This document shows positions 27,482 through 36,368 of a stretch of DNA of 64,000 nucleotides, piece by piece. Every line of letters begins with the position of its first letter. Within the stretch, counting starts at the first letter, position 1. A program made the position numbers and the translations under genes. Source of the stretch: Oscillospiraceae bacterium (GTDB lineage: Bacteria; Bacillota; Clostridia; Oscillospirales; Ruminococcaceae); assembly GCA_017547525.1 (NCBI GenBank), contig JAFYPL010000033.1, forward strand, positions 124,001 to 188,000, read 5' to 3'. The notes below the pieces were generated by a model. That model did not search any database, was not told the origin of the DNA, and was given only the letters and a program-made list of their open reading frames with translations.

Positions 27482-28586
27482 GAAAATCCTTATTACAGGC
27501 GCAACAGGTTTCATCGGCAAAAACCTGACAGCTACATTGCTGCAGAAAGGCTACACAAACCTGTATCTCTATGACAGGGAAAACACACAGGAAGATCTGG
27601 AAAAATTCTGTACAGATGCAGACTTCGTTTTCCATCTGGCTGGTGTAAACCGTCCTGTAGACACAAAAGAATTTTACGAAGGCAATACAGACTTTTCCAA
27701 AACACTGCTGGATACACTGAAAGCAAAAAACAATGCAGCACCTGTTGTGGTATCTTCATCCATTCAGGCACTGCTGGACAATGACTATGGCAAAAGTAAA
27801 AAAATGGGCGAAGACCTTTTCATGGAAAATGGTCACAACCCTGCTTTCATAGTTCGTCTTTACGGTGTGTTCGGCAAATGGTCCAGACCAAACTACAATA
27901 CAGTAGTTGCCACATTCATGCACAATGTTGCTCACGGTCTGCCACTGCAGATAAATGACCCTGACAGAGAACTGACACTGTGCTACATTGATGATGTTGT
28001 TGCAAAATTTGTGGATATTTTCGAAAATACTGTTGACTACAAACCAGGCTTTTTCGAAATCGACACACTGCACAAAATCACTCTGGGTAAACTGGCAGAA
28101 AAAATCACAAACTTCGGCAAAAACAGAGAAACTCTGGTTATGCCTTCACTGAACACTCTGCTGGATGTACGTCTTTACGGCACATATCTGTCATATCTGG
28201 ACACAGATAAGTTCTCATACACACTGAAAAAGAATGAAGATAATCGCGGCTGGCTGGCAGAATTTATCAAAAGCGAACACTTCGGTCAGATTTTCATCTC
28301 CACTACAAAGCCAGGCATTACACGTGGTGACCATTGGCATCATACAAAAGTGGAAAAATTCTTTGTTATCGCCGGTAAAGCAGAAATCTCTTTCCGCCAT
28401 ATGATAACAAATGATATCATCCGCTACACAGTGGAAGGTGACACACCTACAGTTGTTGATATTCCTGTGGGCTACACTCACAATATCAAAAATATTGGTG
28501 ATACAGAAGTTATCTGCCTGTTCTGGTCCAGTGAAATCTTCAATCCTGAAAAACCTGACACATACTATACAAAGGTAGATTTATAA
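27471..28586 (+). CDS. capF: CapF-like reductase with C-terminal cupin domain
   Basis: A 371-residue two-domain protein. Residues 1-245 are a Rossmann reductase/epimerase (ILITGATGFIGKN), residues about 255-371 a cupin (RGDHWHHTKVEKFFVIAG, with the two metal-binding histidines). CapF reduces the CapE product at C4 to UDP-6-deoxy-L-talose form; the cupin is thought to do a C3 epimerisation. Start is a TTG that overlaps the capE stop (frame CTTGAAAAATAA), so translation is coupled. The stop TAATG overlaps the next start by one base. The two-domain layout is diagnostic. Confidence 0.92.
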   Translation: MKNKKILITGATGFIGKNLTATLLQKGYTNLYLYDRENTQEDLEKFCTDADFVFHLAGVNRPVDTKEFYEGNTDFSKTLLDTLKAKNNAAPVVVSSSIQALLDNDYGKSKKMGEDLFMENGHNPAFIVRLYGVFGKWSRPNYNTVVATFMHNVAHGLPLQINDPDRELTLCYIDDVVAKFVDIFENTVDYKPGFFEIDTLHKITLGKLAEKITNFGKNRETLVMPSLNTLLDVRLYGTYLSYLDTDKFSYTLKKNEDNRGWLAEFIKSEHFGQIFISTTKPGITRGDHWHHTKVEKFFVIAGKAEISFRHMITNDIIRYTVEGDTPTVVDIPVGYTHNIKNIGDTEVICLFWSSEIFNPEKPDTYYTKVDL

Positions 28587-29098
28587 TGAAAAAACTGGTT
28601 ATCCTTGGTTTCGGCGGTTATGGCCGCACTATAGAGGACGTGGTTTTAAGCGCACAGCTGTTTGATGAAGTTGTGTTCCTTGATGACAACGCCCGTCATA
28701 CAAAGGTAAAAGGCCCGCTGGCAGATTTTGAAAAATTTGCCGGTGAAAACGTGTGGTTCTATCCTGCATTCGGTAACAACAACCTGCGTGTGGAATGGAT
28801 GAATATGATTATCAATTCAGGCGCACAGATAGCTACTATTATCCATCCAGATGCCTATGTAAGCAAAACAGCGGTTATTGAAAAAGGCACTGCTGTACTG
28901 CCAAAGGCTGTGGTAAATACAGGTTCAATAGTGCGCAGCGGCTGCATTGTGAATTTCGGCGCAGTGGTTGACCATGATGTGACTATAGAAAAAGGCGTTC
29001 ACCTGTGCATAAACTGTGCAGTGAAAGCAAATAACCGTATTTCACCTTTTGCAAAGGTGGAAGCCGGCCAGGTAATCCAAAACAATACTTACAGATAG
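28586..29098 (+). CDS. NeuD/PglD-type sugar O- or N-acyltransferase
   Basis: A 170-residue protein, somewhat short for the family (about 200). Residues 1-75 form the PglD/NeuD Rossmann-like domain (KKLVILGFGGYGRTIEDVV), then left-handed beta-helix hexapeptides from about 85 (TAVIEKGTAVLPKAVVNTGS, GCIVNFGAVVDHDVTIEKGV). The catalytic His of the family fits VDHD. It should transfer an acetyl group from acetyl-CoA to a sugar or sugar nucleotide. Its place between capF and capG is not seen in the simple S. aureus cap5EFG order, and hints at an acylated FucNAc derivative. Confidence 0.82.
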   Translation: MKKLVILGFGGYGRTIEDVVLSAQLFDEVVFLDDNARHTKVKGPLADFEKFAGENVWFYPAFGNNNLRVEWMNMIINSGAQIATIIHPDAYVSKTAVIEKGTAVLPKAVVNTGSIVRSGCIVNFGAVVDHDVTIEKGVHLCINCAVKANNRISPFAKVEAGQVIQNNTYR

Positions 29099-29113
29099 GA
29101 GGTTTGCAGACAA

Positions 29114-30256
29114 ATGGGCAAACTGAAACTTATGACAATCATCGGCACCAGACCAGAAATCATCCGTCTGGCAGCTGTTATCAAAAAATGTGATAAATAT
29201 TTTGACCAGATTCTGGTACACACAGGCCAGAACTATGACTACGAACTGAATCAGGTATTCTTTGATGATCTGGGCCTGCGCGCACCTGACTTTTACCTGA
29301 ATGCAGTAGGCAACCACCTGGGCGAAACAATCGGCAATATTATCGCAAAATCTTACGAACTGATGGTAGAACAGAAACCTGACGCTCTGCTGATTCTTGG
29401 TGATACAAACTCCTGCCTGTCCGCAATCAGCGCAAAAAGACTGCACATTCCTATCTTCCATATGGAAGCAGGTAACCGTTGCTTTGACGAATGTCTGCCA
29501 GAAGAAACAAACCGCAGAATCGTTGACCATATTGCTGACGTTAACCTGTGCTACTCCGAACATGCACGCCGTTACCTGAACCACGAAGGTACAGCAAGAG
29601 AACGTACTTACGTAACAGGCAGCCCAATGGCAGAAGTTCTGAAAGCAAACCTGGAACAGATCAAATCATCCAACATTCTGGAAAAACTGGGTCTGGAAAA
29701 AGGCAAATACATCCTGCTGTCTGCACACCGTGAAGAAAACATCGATACAGAAGCAAACTTCTTCAATCTGATGAATGCAGTAAATGCAATGGCAGAAAAA
29801 TACGATATGCCTATTCTGTATTCCTGCCACCCAAGAAGTGCAAAATTCATCGAAAAACGTGGTTTCAAATTTGACCCACGTGTTATCCAGAACAAACCTC
29901 TGGGCTTCCATGACTACAACAACCTGCAGATGAATGCATTTGCAGTAGTATCTGACTCCGGCACACTGCCAGAAGAAAGCAGTTTCTTCCTGTCAGTGGA
30001 CAACCCATTCCCTGCAGTATGTATCCGTACATCCACAGAAAGACCTGAAGCACTGGACAAAGGTAACTTTGTATTGGCAGGTATCACTACTGAACAGGTT
30101 TTGCAGGCTGTAGATACAGCTGTAGCTATGAACGAAAATGGTGACTACGGTATTCCTGTACCTGACTATGTGGAAGAAAACGTTTCCACAAAAGTGGTAA
30201 AACTCATCCAGAGTTACACAGGTGTAGTTAACAAAATGGTTTGGAGAAAATATTAA
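29114..30256 (+). CDS. capG: Non-hydrolysing UDP-N-acetylglucosamine 2-epimerase family (CapG/WecB-like)
   Basis: A 380-residue GT-B-fold epimerase. It opens KLMTIIGTRPEIIRLAAVIK, then HTGQNYDYELNQVFFDDLG, VLGD-type LILGDTNSCLSA, HMEAGNRCFDECLPEETNRR split by position, and ends VSDSGTLPEESSFF. In the CapE-F-G pathway it inverts C2 to give UDP-L-FucNAc. WecB (UDP-ManNAc) is the alternative, but the gene order argues for CapG. AGGAGG lies about 10 bases before the ATG. A GC-rich hairpin follows. Confidence 0.9.
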   Translation: MGKLKLMTIIGTRPEIIRLAAVIKKCDKYFDQILVHTGQNYDYELNQVFFDDLGLRAPDFYLNAVGNHLGETIGNIIAKSYELMVEQKPDALLILGDTNSCLSAISAKRLHIPIFHMEAGNRCFDECLPEETNRRIVDHIADVNLCYSEHARRYLNHEGTARERTYVTGSPMAEVLKANLEQIKSSNILEKLGLEKGKYILLSAHREENIDTEANFFNLMNAVNAMAEKYDMPILYSCHPRSAKFIEKRGFKFDPRVIQNKPLGFHDYNNLQMNAFAVVSDSGTLPEESSFFLSVDNPFPAVCIRTSTERPEALDKGNFVLAGITTEQVLQAVDTAVAMNENGDYGIPVPDYVEENVSTKVVKLIQSYTGVVNKMVWRKY

Positions 30257-30277
30257 TCTCACTCTGTAAAACATAAT

Positions 30278-30302
30278 CAGGGCCGGTTTATGGCCGGCCC
30301 TG
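30278..30302 (+). terminator. GC-rich hairpin inside the glycopolymer operon
   Basis: CAGGGCCGG and CCGGCCCTG form a 9-bp stem, but there is no T run after it. It may be a leaky terminator or an mRNA-stability element that sets different levels for the genes up- and downstream. Confidence 0.45.
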
Positions 30303-30339
30303 ACTGTATATTATTCTGAAAAAAGCAAGGAAAGCAATT

Positions 30340-31560
30340 TTGAAAAAGAGAATTCTTATTATCAGCCAGCATTTCTGGCCGGAAAATTTCCGTATCAGTG
30401 ATATAGCCACAGGTTTTGTGGAAAATGATATAGAGGTGGACGTGCTCTGCGGTATACCTAACTATCCTAATGGTATTGTACCGGAAGGTTATGGCTGGTT
30501 TACCAACAAAAAGCAGGATTTCAATGGCGTGAAAGTTTACCGCACATGGGAAATTGTGCGAAAAGGCAATTCATCCATCCGAATTTTCCTTAATTATATT
30601 TCCTATCCTTTCTTTGCCTCTTTCAAAGTATTGTCCTTTCTGGGCAAAAAGTATGATGCTGTCTTCTGCTATGAAACCAGCCCTGTTTACATGATTTTCC
30701 CGGCTATTGTTTACTCGAAGCTGAAAAAAGTACCACTGACTACCTACGTGCTGGATCTGTGGCCGGAAAACCTTTATTCTGTTCTGAAAATACAGAACAA
30801 ATTCCTGCGCTTTGTCGCAAAAAGTACCAGCCACTGGCATTATAAACGTTGTGATAAACTCATAGCAATGTCTCCGTCTCTTAATGATACACTGGTGAAA
30901 ATCACCGGCAAATCAAAGGATAAAGTGGCTACAATTCCACAGTATTGTGAAAAATTCTATGAACAGGATATTCACAATGCACAGCTGGAAGAAAAATATA
31001 AAGATTACTTTAAAATCGTCTATGCAGGTAACATAAGCCCTGCACAGAACGTGGAAGTGGCTGTTGATGCCGCTGTCCTGCTGAAAAAAGATGGTATAAA
31101 AGATATTAAATTCATTATCGTCGGCGACGGTATGTCAAAAAACGATATTGAAAACTATGTAAAAGAAAAAGACGTTACAGAATATTTCGATTTTACAGGC
31201 TCAAAACCTGTTACCGATATGCCTGTTTATCACACACTGGCAGATGCATTGTTTGCACCACTGGCCAAAAGTGATGATCTGGGGTTGACTATACCGGCCA
31301 AAGTTACCAGCTACATGGCAGGTGGCAAACCGGTACTGACCTGTATTGACGGCGAAGGCAGCTATGTGATAGAAAAGGCCGAAGCTGGCCTGACAGCACC
31401 TAGCGGTGACAGCGAGGCTTTGTACAGAAATATTGTGCAGCTTTATAATATGCCACAGGAACAGCGTGATACCATGGGCGCGAATGCACGCCGGTATCAT
31501 TTCCGGCACCATAGCCGAGATAAAGTCTTGGGGCAGTTAATAGATTTTATTTTAGAATAA
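30340..31560 (+). CDS. Family 4 glycosyltransferase (WbuB-like, predicted L-fucosamine transferase)
   Basis: A 406-residue GT-B retaining glycosyltransferase. It opens KRILIISQHFWPENFRISDI, with FWPENFR typical of WbuB-type enzymes that transfer L-FucNAc in O-antigen or capsule units. The C-terminal donor domain holds VYAGNISPAQNVEVAVDA and the EX7E region near KVTSYMAGGKPVLTCIDGEG. It should attach FucNAc to a lipid-linked sugar on the inner face. Start may be the TTG at 30340 (ttgaaaaagagaatt), preceded by AAGGAAAG. It follows a hairpin and starts the second half of the operon. Confidence 0.86.
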   Translation: MKKRILIISQHFWPENFRISDIATGFVENDIEVDVLCGIPNYPNGIVPEGYGWFTNKKQDFNGVKVYRTWEIVRKGNSSIRIFLNYISYPFFASFKVLSFLGKKYDAVFCYETSPVYMIFPAIVYSKLKKVPLTTYVLDLWPENLYSVLKIQNKFLRFVAKSTSHWHYKRCDKLIAMSPSLNDTLVKITGKSKDKVATIPQYCEKFYEQDIHNAQLEEKYKDYFKIVYAGNISPAQNVEVAVDAAVLLKKDGIKDIKFIIVGDGMSKNDIENYVKEKDVTEYFDFTGSKPVTDMPVYHTLADALFAPLAKSDDLGLTIPAKVTSYMAGGKPVLTCIDGEGSYVIEKAEAGLTAPSGDSEALYRNIVQLYNMPQEQRDTMGANARRYHFRHHSRDKVLGQLIDFILE

Positions 31561-31575
31561 ACGGAGGATTATCCG

Positions 31576-32283
31576 GTGAAAATTCTGGTTATCATTCCCT
31601 GTTATAATGAACAGGCCAGCATAGAGCGTGTGGTTAAAAACCTGAAAGAGAAAGCTCCATTTGCTGATTACCTTATTATCAATGACTGTTCAACTGATGC
31701 TACAGAAAGTATTCTGAAGGCAAATGGTATGAACTATATAAATAACCCTGTAAACCTGGGCATCGGTGGCGGTGTACAGGCAGGTTACCTGTATGCCAAA
31801 CAGAACGGCTATGATATAGCTGTGCAGATGGACGGCGATGGTCAGCATGACCCTGCATATCTGGCTGCAGTATGCCGGCCTGTTATCAGCGGTGAAATGG
31901 ATATGGCTATCGGTTCCCGATTCATCAAAAAAGAAGGTTTTCAGTCTTCATTTATGCGCCGTCTGGGTATCAACATTATTTCAGCGCTTATTAAAGTCCT
32001 CTCTGGTAAAAAAGTGTACGATGTAACCAGTGGTTATCGTGCATGTAACTGTGAACTGATAGAGTTTTTCTCTGATGATTATGCTGATGACTATCCTGAA
32101 CCGGAAGCAATCATGAGCTGTGTACTCAGTGGTTATAAAGTAGGGGAAGTGCCTGTTATTATGGAAGAAAGACAGGGCGGTGTATCCTCAATCCGCAGCC
32201 TGAAAAGTGCATACTACATGATAAAAGTATGTCTTGCACTGGTTGTGGACCGCATCTCCACTAAAAGAAAGGCAGGTAAATAA
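31576..32283 (+). CDS. Family 2 glycosyltransferase (polyprenyl-phosphate sugar synthase-like)
   Basis: A 235-residue GT2 domain without a membrane anchor. It has KILVIIPCYNEQASIERVV, DYLIINDCSTDATE, NLGIGGGVQAGYLYA and the DxD-type VQMDGDGQHDP at about residue 90, the pattern of dolichyl/undecaprenyl-phosphate sugar synthases. It should load a sugar onto undecaprenyl phosphate for use outside the cell. The adjacent DUF2304 membrane protein, 2 bases downstream, is a common partner. CGGAGG precedes the GTG start. Confidence 0.88.
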   Translation: MKILVIIPCYNEQASIERVVKNLKEKAPFADYLIINDCSTDATESILKANGMNYINNPVNLGIGGGVQAGYLYAKQNGYDIAVQMDGDGQHDPAYLAAVCRPVISGEMDMAIGSRFIKKEGFQSSFMRRLGINIISALIKVLSGKKVYDVTSGYRACNCELIEFFSDDYADDYPEPEAIMSCVLSGYKVGEVPVIMEERQGGVSSIRSLKSAYYMIKVCLALVVDRISTKRKAGK

Positions 32284-32285
32284 TA

Positions 32286-32669
32286 ATGATGGATTTTGTT
32301 AAAAACACCCTCACATTACAGCACCTGCTTATCATCGGCTCTTTTGTGCTGTTTGCCATGATAGTATGGCTGATCAAAAACAAAAAAATAGAGGTTAAAT
32401 ACTCTATTATCTGGCTGGCTTTCAGCGCGACAATGATAGCTTTTGCTTTGTGCAGATATCTTGTACTGGTGCTGAGCGATATTACAGGTGTGGTAAATCC
32501 TGTAAACTTTATCTTCCTTACCCAGATTATTTTTATACTGCTTATCCTGCTGTCTGTCACAGCAGTTATCTCCGGTTTTTCACGTAAAATCAAACGTCTG
32601 GCGCAGTCTAATGCTCTGCTGGAAAAACGAGTACGTGAACTGGAACGGAAAATAACAGAAAAAGAATAA
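32286..32669 (+). CDS. DUF2304 membrane protein
   Basis: A 127-residue protein with three membrane segments (about residues 12-30, 35-57 and 75-97) and a charged coiled-coil tail (KIKRLAQSNALLEKRVRELE). KKIEVKYSIIWLAFSATM is typical of DUF2304. Such genes lie next to GT2 genes of the polyprenyl-phosphate type in many Firmicutes, and the protein may anchor the GT2 enzyme or move the lipid-linked sugar. Start ATG 32286 is 2 bases after the GT2 stop; TTATGATGGAT-like alternatives (32289) are equally possible. Confidence 0.85.
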   Translation: MMDFVKNTLTLQHLLIIGSFVLFAMIVWLIKNKKIEVKYSIIWLAFSATMIAFALCRYLVLVLSDITGVVNPVNFIFLTQIIFILLILLSVTAVISGFSRKIKRLAQSNALLEKRVRELERKITEKE

Positions 32670-32697
32670 ATATTACCCATTACACAAGGAGTAAATT

Positions 32698-34170
32698 ATG
32701 CTGTTCAATTCAGTCAGCTTTTTAATATTTTTCCCCATTGTTGTAATGGGGTATTTTATAATACCTGAAAAGCTGAAAAATCACTGGCTGCTGATAGCCA
32801 GTTACTACTTCTATATGTCCTGGCAGCCAGTCTATGCACTGCTGATACTTTTCAGCACAGTCACCACATTTTATTGTGCTGTGCTTATAGATAAAGCAAA
32901 AAATGAAAAGCAGAAAAAGCTTTTTCTGGCTGTAAACATAATAGTAAATATAGCTATTCTGGGCTATTTCAAATATTTTAACTTTATTGTAGACAGCCTG
33001 CTGGCTGTATTCCCTTCACTGGGTATAGCACGCAATAACAACCTGCTGGCTGTAGTAGGTATTTCTTTCTACACATTCCAGTCGCTGGGGTATTCTATCG
33101 ACGTGTACCGCGGTAAAGTGGAAAGGGAAAAAGATTTCCTCACTTATGCACTGTTTGTAAGCTTTTTTCCACAGTTGGTTGCCGGTCCTATTGAACGCAG
33201 TGTCAACCTTTTGCCACAGCTGCATAAAACCCATAAATTCGAGTATGACCGTGTAACTGATGGTCTGGTACTTATGGCGTGGGGCTTTTTCAAAAAACTG
33301 GTAATATCTGACGGTGCGGCACTGATAGTAAACACTGTTTTCAACGACGTTACCAAATATACAGGTATTCAGCTGGTTATGGCTACATTCCTGTTTGCAT
33401 TCCAGATTTACTGTGACTTCTCCGGTTATTCTGATATTGCCATTGGTGCGGCAAATGTGATGGGATTCAAACTTATGCGAAATTTCCGTCATCCGTACTT
33501 TTCACAGAGCGTGGTTGAATTCTGGCGTAACTGGCATATTTCACTGTCTGGTTGGTTTATGGACTATGTTTATTTCCCGCTGGGCGGCAGCCGCAAAGGT
33601 AAAATAAGAACATATATCAACCTTATGGTCACATTCCTTGTCAGTGGTCTGTGGCATGGTGCATCATGGAACTTTGTTATCTGGGGTGGTATCAATGGTC
33701 TGTATAACGTTCTGCACCGTGTGATTTTCGGTAAAAAAGAAGCACAGCTGCGCCGGATGAAAAAAGCAGGCCAGACCTTACCGAAAACAAACCCTGTTAT
33801 AGCCGCTGTGAAAGCAGCTGTTACATTTGTACTTATAGATTTCACCTGGATTTTCTTCCGCGCAAATACACTGACAGATGCAGTTTATGTTTTGCAGAAT
33901 ATGTTCAGCGATGTTTCTCTGCTGTTCACATCCGGTTATCTGGCTACAGCACTGGAGACAATAGGTTACTATGCAAACAATGGCACAGCTATAATGGTAT
34001 GTATCGTACTGATGTTTGCAGTGGAACTGTGGGAAGGCAAATGTGAACTGGTTGACCGTATTAACCGTTGTGCAAAACCTGTGCGCTGGCTGTTCTATTA
34101 TGCAGTTGTTCTGCTGATACTGTTCTTTGGCTACTTTGGCCAGAGTCAGTTTATCTATTTCCAGTTTTAA
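32698..34170 (+). CDS. MBOAT family O-acyltransferase (AlgI-like)
   Basis: A 490-residue polytopic protein with about eleven membrane segments. It opens MLFNSVSFLIFFPIVVMGYF, has FFPQLVAGPIER, the conserved DYVYFPLGGSR, and the catalytic His in SGLWHGASWNFVIWG at about residue 320. These are the hallmarks of the AlgI/DltB-like group. It should move an acetyl (or other acyl) group across the membrane to a sugar outside the cell. The next gene is an SGNH-type partner. AAGGAG lies before the ATG. Confidence 0.95.
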   Translation: MLFNSVSFLIFFPIVVMGYFIIPEKLKNHWLLIASYYFYMSWQPVYALLILFSTVTTFYCAVLIDKAKNEKQKKLFLAVNIIVNIAILGYFKYFNFIVDSLLAVFPSLGIARNNNLLAVVGISFYTFQSLGYSIDVYRGKVEREKDFLTYALFVSFFPQLVAGPIERSVNLLPQLHKTHKFEYDRVTDGLVLMAWGFFKKLVISDGAALIVNTVFNDVTKYTGIQLVMATFLFAFQIYCDFSGYSDIAIGAANVMGFKLMRNFRHPYFSQSVVEFWRNWHISLSGWFMDYVYFPLGGSRKGKIRTYINLMVTFLVSGLWHGASWNFVIWGGINGLYNVLHRVIFGKKEAQLRRMKKAGQTLPKTNPVIAAVKAAVTFVLIDFTWIFFRANTLTDAVYVLQNMFSDVSLLFTSGYLATALETIGYYANNGTAIMVCIVLMFAVELWEGKCELVDRINRCAKPVRWLFYYAVVLLILFFGYFGQSQFIYFQF

Positions 34171-34182
34171 GGGGAGGGGCAC

Positions 34183-35265
34183 ATGTTTAAACTTATAAAA
34201 AAACTGCTGTTGTTTGCTCCTATATTGCTGGGTATGATTTTTGTATCTTACCGTGTGGACCCTTCCGGACTTTTCTGGGGCGCCGGTTTTGAGCGTATGG
34301 CCAGCGAATATATGCTGCAGGGTATATACATTGATGGTTATGAACGTCTAGATGGCCGTGCACTGAATGAGGTATATGCTAAAAATGTGCCACAGGCACC
34401 ACAGATACTGGTCAATGGTTCATCCCGTAGTATGATGATAGATACATCATTCACCACAGGTGAAAAAACTTTCTATAATGCTGCCAATATAGGCGGTGAT
34501 ATATACGACTTTTTTACCAGCTACTATATTTTCTCAAAAGAGGGGAAAGAACCGGAAATTTTCGTAATGGGGCTGGATGCATGGCTGTTCAACGATTACG
34601 AAGAGTCCTATGACAAACGCAGTAACAAAGAACTGTACTATGAATTTATAGGCGAAGAATTGGGATTTGAAAATACCTCTTACGTAGCAGACAACCCTCT
34701 CGATAAATACACTGCTTTACTGGACCCTAGCTATTTCCAGGGTAGTGTGAAATATTACTTCAAGGATAAAAGTACAGAAGTACAGCCTGAACCTGTACCG
34801 CGGGAAGCTATTTACGAACAGACTGAAGTAATCAAAGCACCTGATGGATCGGTTATCTATGATAAAGATTTCCGAACACGCCCACAGGAACTGGCAGACC
34901 ACGACGCACTGCTGACAGCCAATACAGAATCTATTCTCAGACTTTACGGCTTTGAAGAAATAAGTCCTGAATATAAAGCCCAGTTTGAAGCGTTTATTCA
35001 GTATCTTCAGGCCAAAGATATACAGATTATATTTTTCCTGCCTGCGTATCATCCTATAGTGTACAATAAAATTACAGAAAGAAACGATCTTTATCACTGT
35101 GTGCCTGAACTGGAAGCATATCTGAGACAGACAGCCGAGAAGTATGGTATACAGGTAGCGGGCTCATATGACCCGGCCCGGAGCGGTCTGACAAATGAAG
35201 ATTTTCTTGATGGTGTGCATCTTAGACAGGATTCAATCAGAAAAGTACTGCCGGTATTAGGATAA
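34183..35265 (+). CDS. Membrane-anchored SGNH-like acyltransferase partner of MBOAT
   Basis: A 360-residue protein with one N-terminal membrane segment (about residues 7-24) and a large extracellular domain. VNGSSRSMMIDTSF near residue 85 is a block-I-like SGNH nucleophile motif (GSSR), and DGVHLRQDS near the C terminus supplies the Asp and His. DltD and AlgJ/AlgX types are the known relatives. It probably transfers the acyl group delivered by the MBOAT protein to the glycopolymer. AGGGGAGGGG precedes the ATG. It is the last gene of the operon; no strong terminator follows directly. Confidence 0.8.
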   Translation: MFKLIKKLLLFAPILLGMIFVSYRVDPSGLFWGAGFERMASEYMLQGIYIDGYERLDGRALNEVYAKNVPQAPQILVNGSSRSMMIDTSFTTGEKTFYNAANIGGDIYDFFTSYYIFSKEGKEPEIFVMGLDAWLFNDYEESYDKRSNKELYYEFIGEELGFENTSYVADNPLDKYTALLDPSYFQGSVKYYFKDKSTEVQPEPVPREAIYEQTEVIKAPDGSVIYDKDFRTRPQELADHDALLTANTESILRLYGFEEISPEYKAQFEAFIQYLQAKDIQIIFFLPAYHPIVYNKITERNDLYHCVPELEAYLRQTAEKYGIQVAGSYDPARSGLTNEDFLDGVHLRQDSIRKVLPVLG

Positions 35266-35318
35266 TATTGTAAAATAAACAAGAAATATTACAAATAGTA
35301 TAATAAAGGAGAACGATT

Positions 35319-35645
35319 ATGCCTCAGATTATTGTAAAAGGTGTAAAAGAAGAAGAAGTTAAAGCTCTCGCTGTGGATACCAGCGCAAAACTGGGCCAGA
35401 TAGTGGATTGCCCGCCAGACTGGTTTGTATTTGATTATGTACAATCAAAATTCTTTGATGAAACAGGTGAAATCAAACACTGGCCAGTAGTACAGGTTTG
35501 GTGGTTTGCACGTCCACAGGAAGTACAGGATGGCGTAGCTACAACGCTGAATGACTATTTCAAATCATTGGGTTATCCGGGCAGCCAGATCAGTTTCCAT
35601 ATTTTCGAATATATTTCATACTATGAAGAAGGCGAACATTTCTGA
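35319..35645 (+). CDS. DUF1904 family protein (tautomerase-like)
   Basis: A 108-residue protein starting MPQIIVKGVKEEEVKAL. Removal of Met would leave an N-terminal proline, the catalytic base in the tautomerase superfamily, which DUF1904 resembles in size and predicted alpha/beta fold. WPVVQVWWFARPQEVQD is the family core. The substrate is unknown. AAGGAGAA precedes the ATG. It has a promoter-like stretch (TAGTATAATAAA near 35296) and its own terminator. Confidence 0.82.
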   Translation: MPQIIVKGVKEEEVKALAVDTSAKLGQIVDCPPDWFVFDYVQSKFFDETGEIKHWPVVQVWWFARPQEVQDGVATTLNDYFKSLGYPGSQISFHIFEYISYYEEGEHF

Positions 35646-35660
35646 TAAAACATAATAATA

Positions 35661-35690
35661 AACGCCACCTGAAAAGGTGGCGTTATTTTT
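35661..35690. terminator. Terminator between convergent genes
   Basis: AACGCCACCT, GAAA and AGGTGGCGTT form a hairpin followed by ATTTTT. It can also stop the minus-strand GNAT gene. Confidence 0.88.
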
Positions 35691-36189
35691 ATAGTATTTT
35701 ATCAAAGGCTACTTTTTCGCTGCCTCGTATAGTTATTATTCCGCATCTTGAAAATCCGTTTTTCTCCAGTACATGCTGCATTCTTTTGTTGGCAAAGTCG
35801 GTGTTTATACGGAGACAGAATACACCATTGTTTTTACAGTAATCAGCCACCAGGTCAAAGAAACTGGTGGATATGCCTTTACCACGGTAATTATCACTTA
35901 TAGCTACACGATGTATAACGGCATACTTTTCAGCAGAATGCCACCGCCCATCGATTGTGGCATAGGCTGGCTCACCATCAAAGCCTATATAAGTGTATCC
36001 GGCGATGTTTTCATCATATAACAGTACATAACCATTGCCGGACAGAATGTCGTTTTTGATTGTTTCCAGAGAAGGGTAATTGTCGCCCCACTGCACAAAA
36101 CCTTGCCGACGCTGAAATTTTCGTCCCTGATCTATAATGCTGTAGCATTCCTCTGCCTGTGTGATATCGGCCTTTTTCAATGTAATCAT
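35689..36189 (-). CDS. GNAT family N-acetyltransferase
   Basis: A 166-residue acetyl-CoA-dependent acetyltransferase. The acetyl-CoA loop is NYRGKGISTSFF (RxxGxG/S type), preceded by the strand VIHRVAISD and followed by LRINTDFANKRMQHVLEKNG, a common GNAT C-terminal motif. Substrate (small molecule or protein N-terminus) is unknown. GGAG lies 9 bases before the ATG at 36189. It is a single gene on the minus strand. Confidence 0.88.
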   Translation of the reverse strand: MITLKKADITQAEECYSIIDQGRKFQRRQGFVQWGDNYPSLETIKNDILSGNGYVLLYDENIAGYTYIGFDGEPAYATIDGRWHSAEKYAVIHRVAISDNYRGKGISTSFFDLVADYCKNNGVFCLRINTDFANKRMQHVLEKNGFSRCGIITIRGSEKVAFDKIL

Positions 36190-36368
36190 AATAATAACTC
36201 CGGTATATTTATTAACTGAATTTTACTATTATAAAACTCTGTTGTCAAATGATAAAAAAACGGTGATTTTAATTTCCCGATTATTCATAGGGAATTCACA
36301 TAAAAATCAAATAATAGGTGTATAATGTAATATAAAAATAAGATTTATTTACTGAAGGGGATACAAAA

